DNA from: an uncultured Glaciecola sp.
GTDB taxonomy: Bacteria; Pseudomonadota; Gammaproteobacteria; Enterobacterales; Alteromonadaceae
Assembly (NCBI RefSeq): GCF_937770335.1
Contig: NZ_CALJHY010000002.1
Span: forward strand, 310,001 to 374,000
Length of the DNA stretch: 64,000 nt
Direction of reading: 5' to 3'
Shown here: positions 62,085 to 64,000 of the stretch, one piece after another
Layout: each line of letters begins with the position of its first letter
How positions within the stretch are numbered: position 1 is the first letter of the stretch
Program-made: the position numbers and the translations under genes
Notes under the pieces: model-generated
Database searches by the model: none
The model's input: the letters and a program-made list of their open reading frames with translations, nothing else
What the model was told of the DNA's origin: nothing

Positions 62085-64000
62085 ATGTTGTTTTCTATTC
62101 CTTCACCTATAGCAAAAAAAATTGGTTATTCATCTTGCACTGATTGCTTAGTCGCGCTGCATGACATTCAATCAATTGACTATTATTTTGCTAATAATGT
62201 CGTTATGAAACGTTATGAGCACGAAACCGAAAATAGCTTTTTCAGCGACCAAAAATTAGTTTCTCAACTATTTCATATGCTATTGGCACTCTCTTATTTC
62301 CAAAGGCAAGGACACAGCTGCCTAAATATTAAAGCGATCGCTGAAAAAACGTGTTGGTCTGAGGCTGATATTATTCACTATGAACCAACGTCTATTAAGC
62401 AGAATACGACAATCAAAACCGGTTTTATATTTGCGAACGAAGCAGAGCTTAGCGATATTATTAAACGTTTTAACGCCATTTATCCGCAAAGAAAGGATAT
62501 TCAGTGGAGCCAGCCCAACTTATATACAGGGCGTTATGCAAACTACGAAAATGAAGTGGCTGACTTTTTTAAACAGCAACAAAAGAAGTGCATAGTAGAT
62601 TCAGAACTCGCATTTATAAGCCTGCAAAAATGCGCTGACGAGCTTTGGCCAACGCTATTTCCTGTTAAAGATGAACACGTCATTGACTGGCAGCAAGTTT
62701 CTGTAGCTAATGGCTTAATATCACAAACTTCAATTATTAGTGGTGGTGCCGGAACAGGTAAAACATACACAGTCGCAAGATTATTATTATCTTGGTTGCA
62801 TACACAAAAAAACGGTTTAGCTAATCAGGCTAAGCTTATGCTGGCGGCGCCGACAGGGAAAGCGGCACAGCGTTTAAATGAATCTATTTTGGCTGAATTT
62901 ACGCAATTACTCGGTTCGAACAAACAAAATCAAGTTGCAACGTTGATTACTGAATTGATGCCGATGATACAAGCAAAAACAATCCACCGTCTACTTGGTT
63001 TAGGTATGTATGGTATTGAGCCAAGATACAACGATAAAAAACAACTGGATTGTGATTTTTTAGTCATAGATGAAGTATCAATGATCGATTTAGCTATGAT
63101 GACTAAGCTTTTGCGAGCGCTACCTAAAACGGCAAAGTTAGTTTTAATTGGAGATGCAAACCAACTGCCATCTGTCGAGAGTGGAGGTTTGCTAAAGGAC
63201 TTGGTTGATCAAGTAGCATGGCAAGATGCTTTAACGTTAAGTGATTACTCGGCTCTTTACAGTCAATCACATGTGTCGCTGCTAAATCAGTTACTACCTA
63301 GTTTTCCGACTAACAATAGTCAGAGAAAGCTAAGTGCTACCCAATGTGAAACTGGCATTAAAGAAGACGATAAAGAGAATGACTCAAAGCAGTATAATTA
63401 TAACCATGTTACGTTTTTACAAAAAAGCATGCGCTCGCAGAATGAGATAACGCAACTAGCACAGAGTATATTACTGGGCCAGTCTTCACAGTTTATGGCG
63501 TTGTTGTCTAGTAAGGACAATGAAAGCGGCATGTCAAAGCTTGATGACAACTCAACATCAGGACAATTATCATTGTTGACGCCAGAGGCAGTGACGCCAG
63601 TAGTAACGTGGCATAAAGATGCCTATACTCAAAAAGGGACAATCAAACCCGAGTTACTAAAGCAAATTGCGCAGCGCTACGCGTGCATATTTGAAAGTAG
63701 CAGTGTTAGCAACGCAATGAGGCTGCTGAAGGGATACAGATTGTTGTCTGCGACTAAAAAAGGTCGTTTGGGCACAGAGTTTTTGAATACTCAAATTGAA
63801 CAACAGCTAAGAAAGCGTTTCGCTCATATCGACGTTGGCCAAACGTATCGCGGAATGCCAATTATGATAGTTCAAAATGACTACCGGTTGAATTTATTTA
63901 ATGGCGATATCGGTGTTATATGGACCAATGAAGAAGGTCAATTGTTAGCATACTTTCCTGACCCAGACATGCCTGAAACTCAACTATCATTCAGTTTTAC
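62085..64000 (+). CDS. recD: Exodeoxyribonuclease V subunit alpha, RecD (3' end outside window)
   Basis: The ATG at 62085 is 4 bp after recB, with GAGG as ribosome site; the frame is open to the right edge (about 638 residues seen). Superfamily 1B helicase motifs: Walker A SGGAGTGKTYTVARL (about residues 218-232), Ia LAAPTGKAAQRL, motif II FLVIDEVSMID, motif III IGDANQLPSVESGG. RecD is the 5'-3' motor of RecBCD. A long Asn/Ser-rich insert (about residues 400-450, SFPTNNSQRKLSATQ and after) and a second one (about 475-500) are longer than I expect. The final motifs (V, VI) lie beyond 64000. Confidence 0.95.
   Translation, partial: MLFSIPSPIAKKIGYSSCTDCLVALHDIQSIDYYFANNVVMKRYEHETENSFFSDQKLVSQLFHMLLALSYFQRQGHSCLNIKAIAEKTCWSEADIIHYEPTSIKQNTTIKTGFIFANEAELSDIIKRFNAIYPQRKDIQWSQPNLYTGRYANYENEVADFFKQQQKKCIVDSELAFISLQKCADELWPTLFPVKDEHVIDWQQVSVANGLISQTSIISGGAGTGKTYTVARLLLSWLHTQKNGLANQAKLMLAAPTGKAAQRLNESILAEFTQLLGSNKQNQVATLITELMPMIQAKTIHRLLGLGMYGIEPRYNDKKQLDCDFLVIDEVSMIDLAMMTKLLRALPKTAKLVLIGDANQLPSVESGGLLKDLVDQVAWQDALTLSDYSALYSQSHVSLLNQLLPSFPTNNSQRKLSATQCETGIKEDDKENDSKQYNYNHVTFLQKSMRSQNEITQLAQSILLGQSSQFMALLSSKDNESGMSKLDDNSTSGQLSLLTPEAVTPVVTWHKDAYTQKGTIKPELLKQIAQRYACIFESSSVSNAMRLLKGYRLLSATKKGRLGTEFLNTQIEQQLRKRFAHIDVGQTYRGMPIMIVQNDYRLNLFNGDIGVIWTNEEGQLLAYFPDPDMPETQLSFSF

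Noticed and set aside
1-64000. tRNA, rRNA, CRISPR arrays, IS elements, integrase or att sites
   Set aside because: None could be recognised by reading; no conserved tRNA arms, no regularly spaced repeats and no transposase-like frame.

Overview
The window reads as chromosomal DNA of a marine gammaproteobacterium, most likely in or near the Alteromonadales. The evidence is an AT-rich composition, a YbiT-type ABC-F protein, a DUF1456 (YehS) protein, a QseBC-like two-component pair, a recC-recB-recD run, a quinone-linked D-lactate dehydrogenase, and large secreted S41 (tricorn-like) and S9 peptidases. The genus cannot be fixed without a search. No tRNA, rRNA, CRISPR array or intact mobile element was seen.

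Layout. 0-14 kb: a tricorn-like protease cut by the left edge, a PLP-dependent group II decarboxylase, DUF1456, ybiT with a clear terminator, an ABC ATPase next to an ABC-2 permease fused to an M1 aminopeptidase, a DUF2177 gene broken at a tetranucleotide repeat, and an S9 peptidase. 14.4-28.1 kb: a block of 14 same-strand genes that I do not recognise as a named system. It holds an ExbD/TolR-like protein, a MotA/TolQ/ExbB-like protein, a Ser/Thr kinase carrying PEGA-like and SUMF1 domains across the membrane, a membrane FHA protein, a membrane protein with a Lon-protease-fold domain, a lipoprotein (frameshifted), and several one-TM or secreted coiled-coil proteins. Many genes overlap or abut. 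This is the best candidate for an undescribed system: a cation-gradient-powered, phospho-regulated, envelope-spanning machine.

28.1-34.5 kb: mobA, a secreted CBM9-like protein, and on the minus strand a tlpA-like / DUF4266 / DUF3570 / apbE operon, then yegD. 35.1-38.3 kb: a stressosome-like module (STAS, fused HATPase plus SpoIIE-type phosphatase, and PAS-GGDEF-EAL output). 38.8-43.7 kb: an S33 hydrolase, a decayed GspE/PilB fragment, a YdeP-like molybdopterin oxidoreductase, and a DUF1624 membrane protein. 43.7-47.6 kb: a minus-strand operon of response regulator, sensor kinase, cupredoxin, degenerate FTR1-like permease and outer-membrane protein. The same paired operator (CTTAAG-N5-CTTAAG) lies upstream of this operon and of the tlpA-apbE operon, so the two probably share one regulator.

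47.9-64 kb: an RNase J-like metallo-beta-lactamase whose conserved N-terminus can only be reached from a non-canonical AUU start, dld, an acyl-CoA synthetase, a dimeric-type dUTPase, an apparently gene-free gap ending in an orphan intrinsic terminator (candidate small RNA), and recC-recB-recD, with recD running off the right edge.
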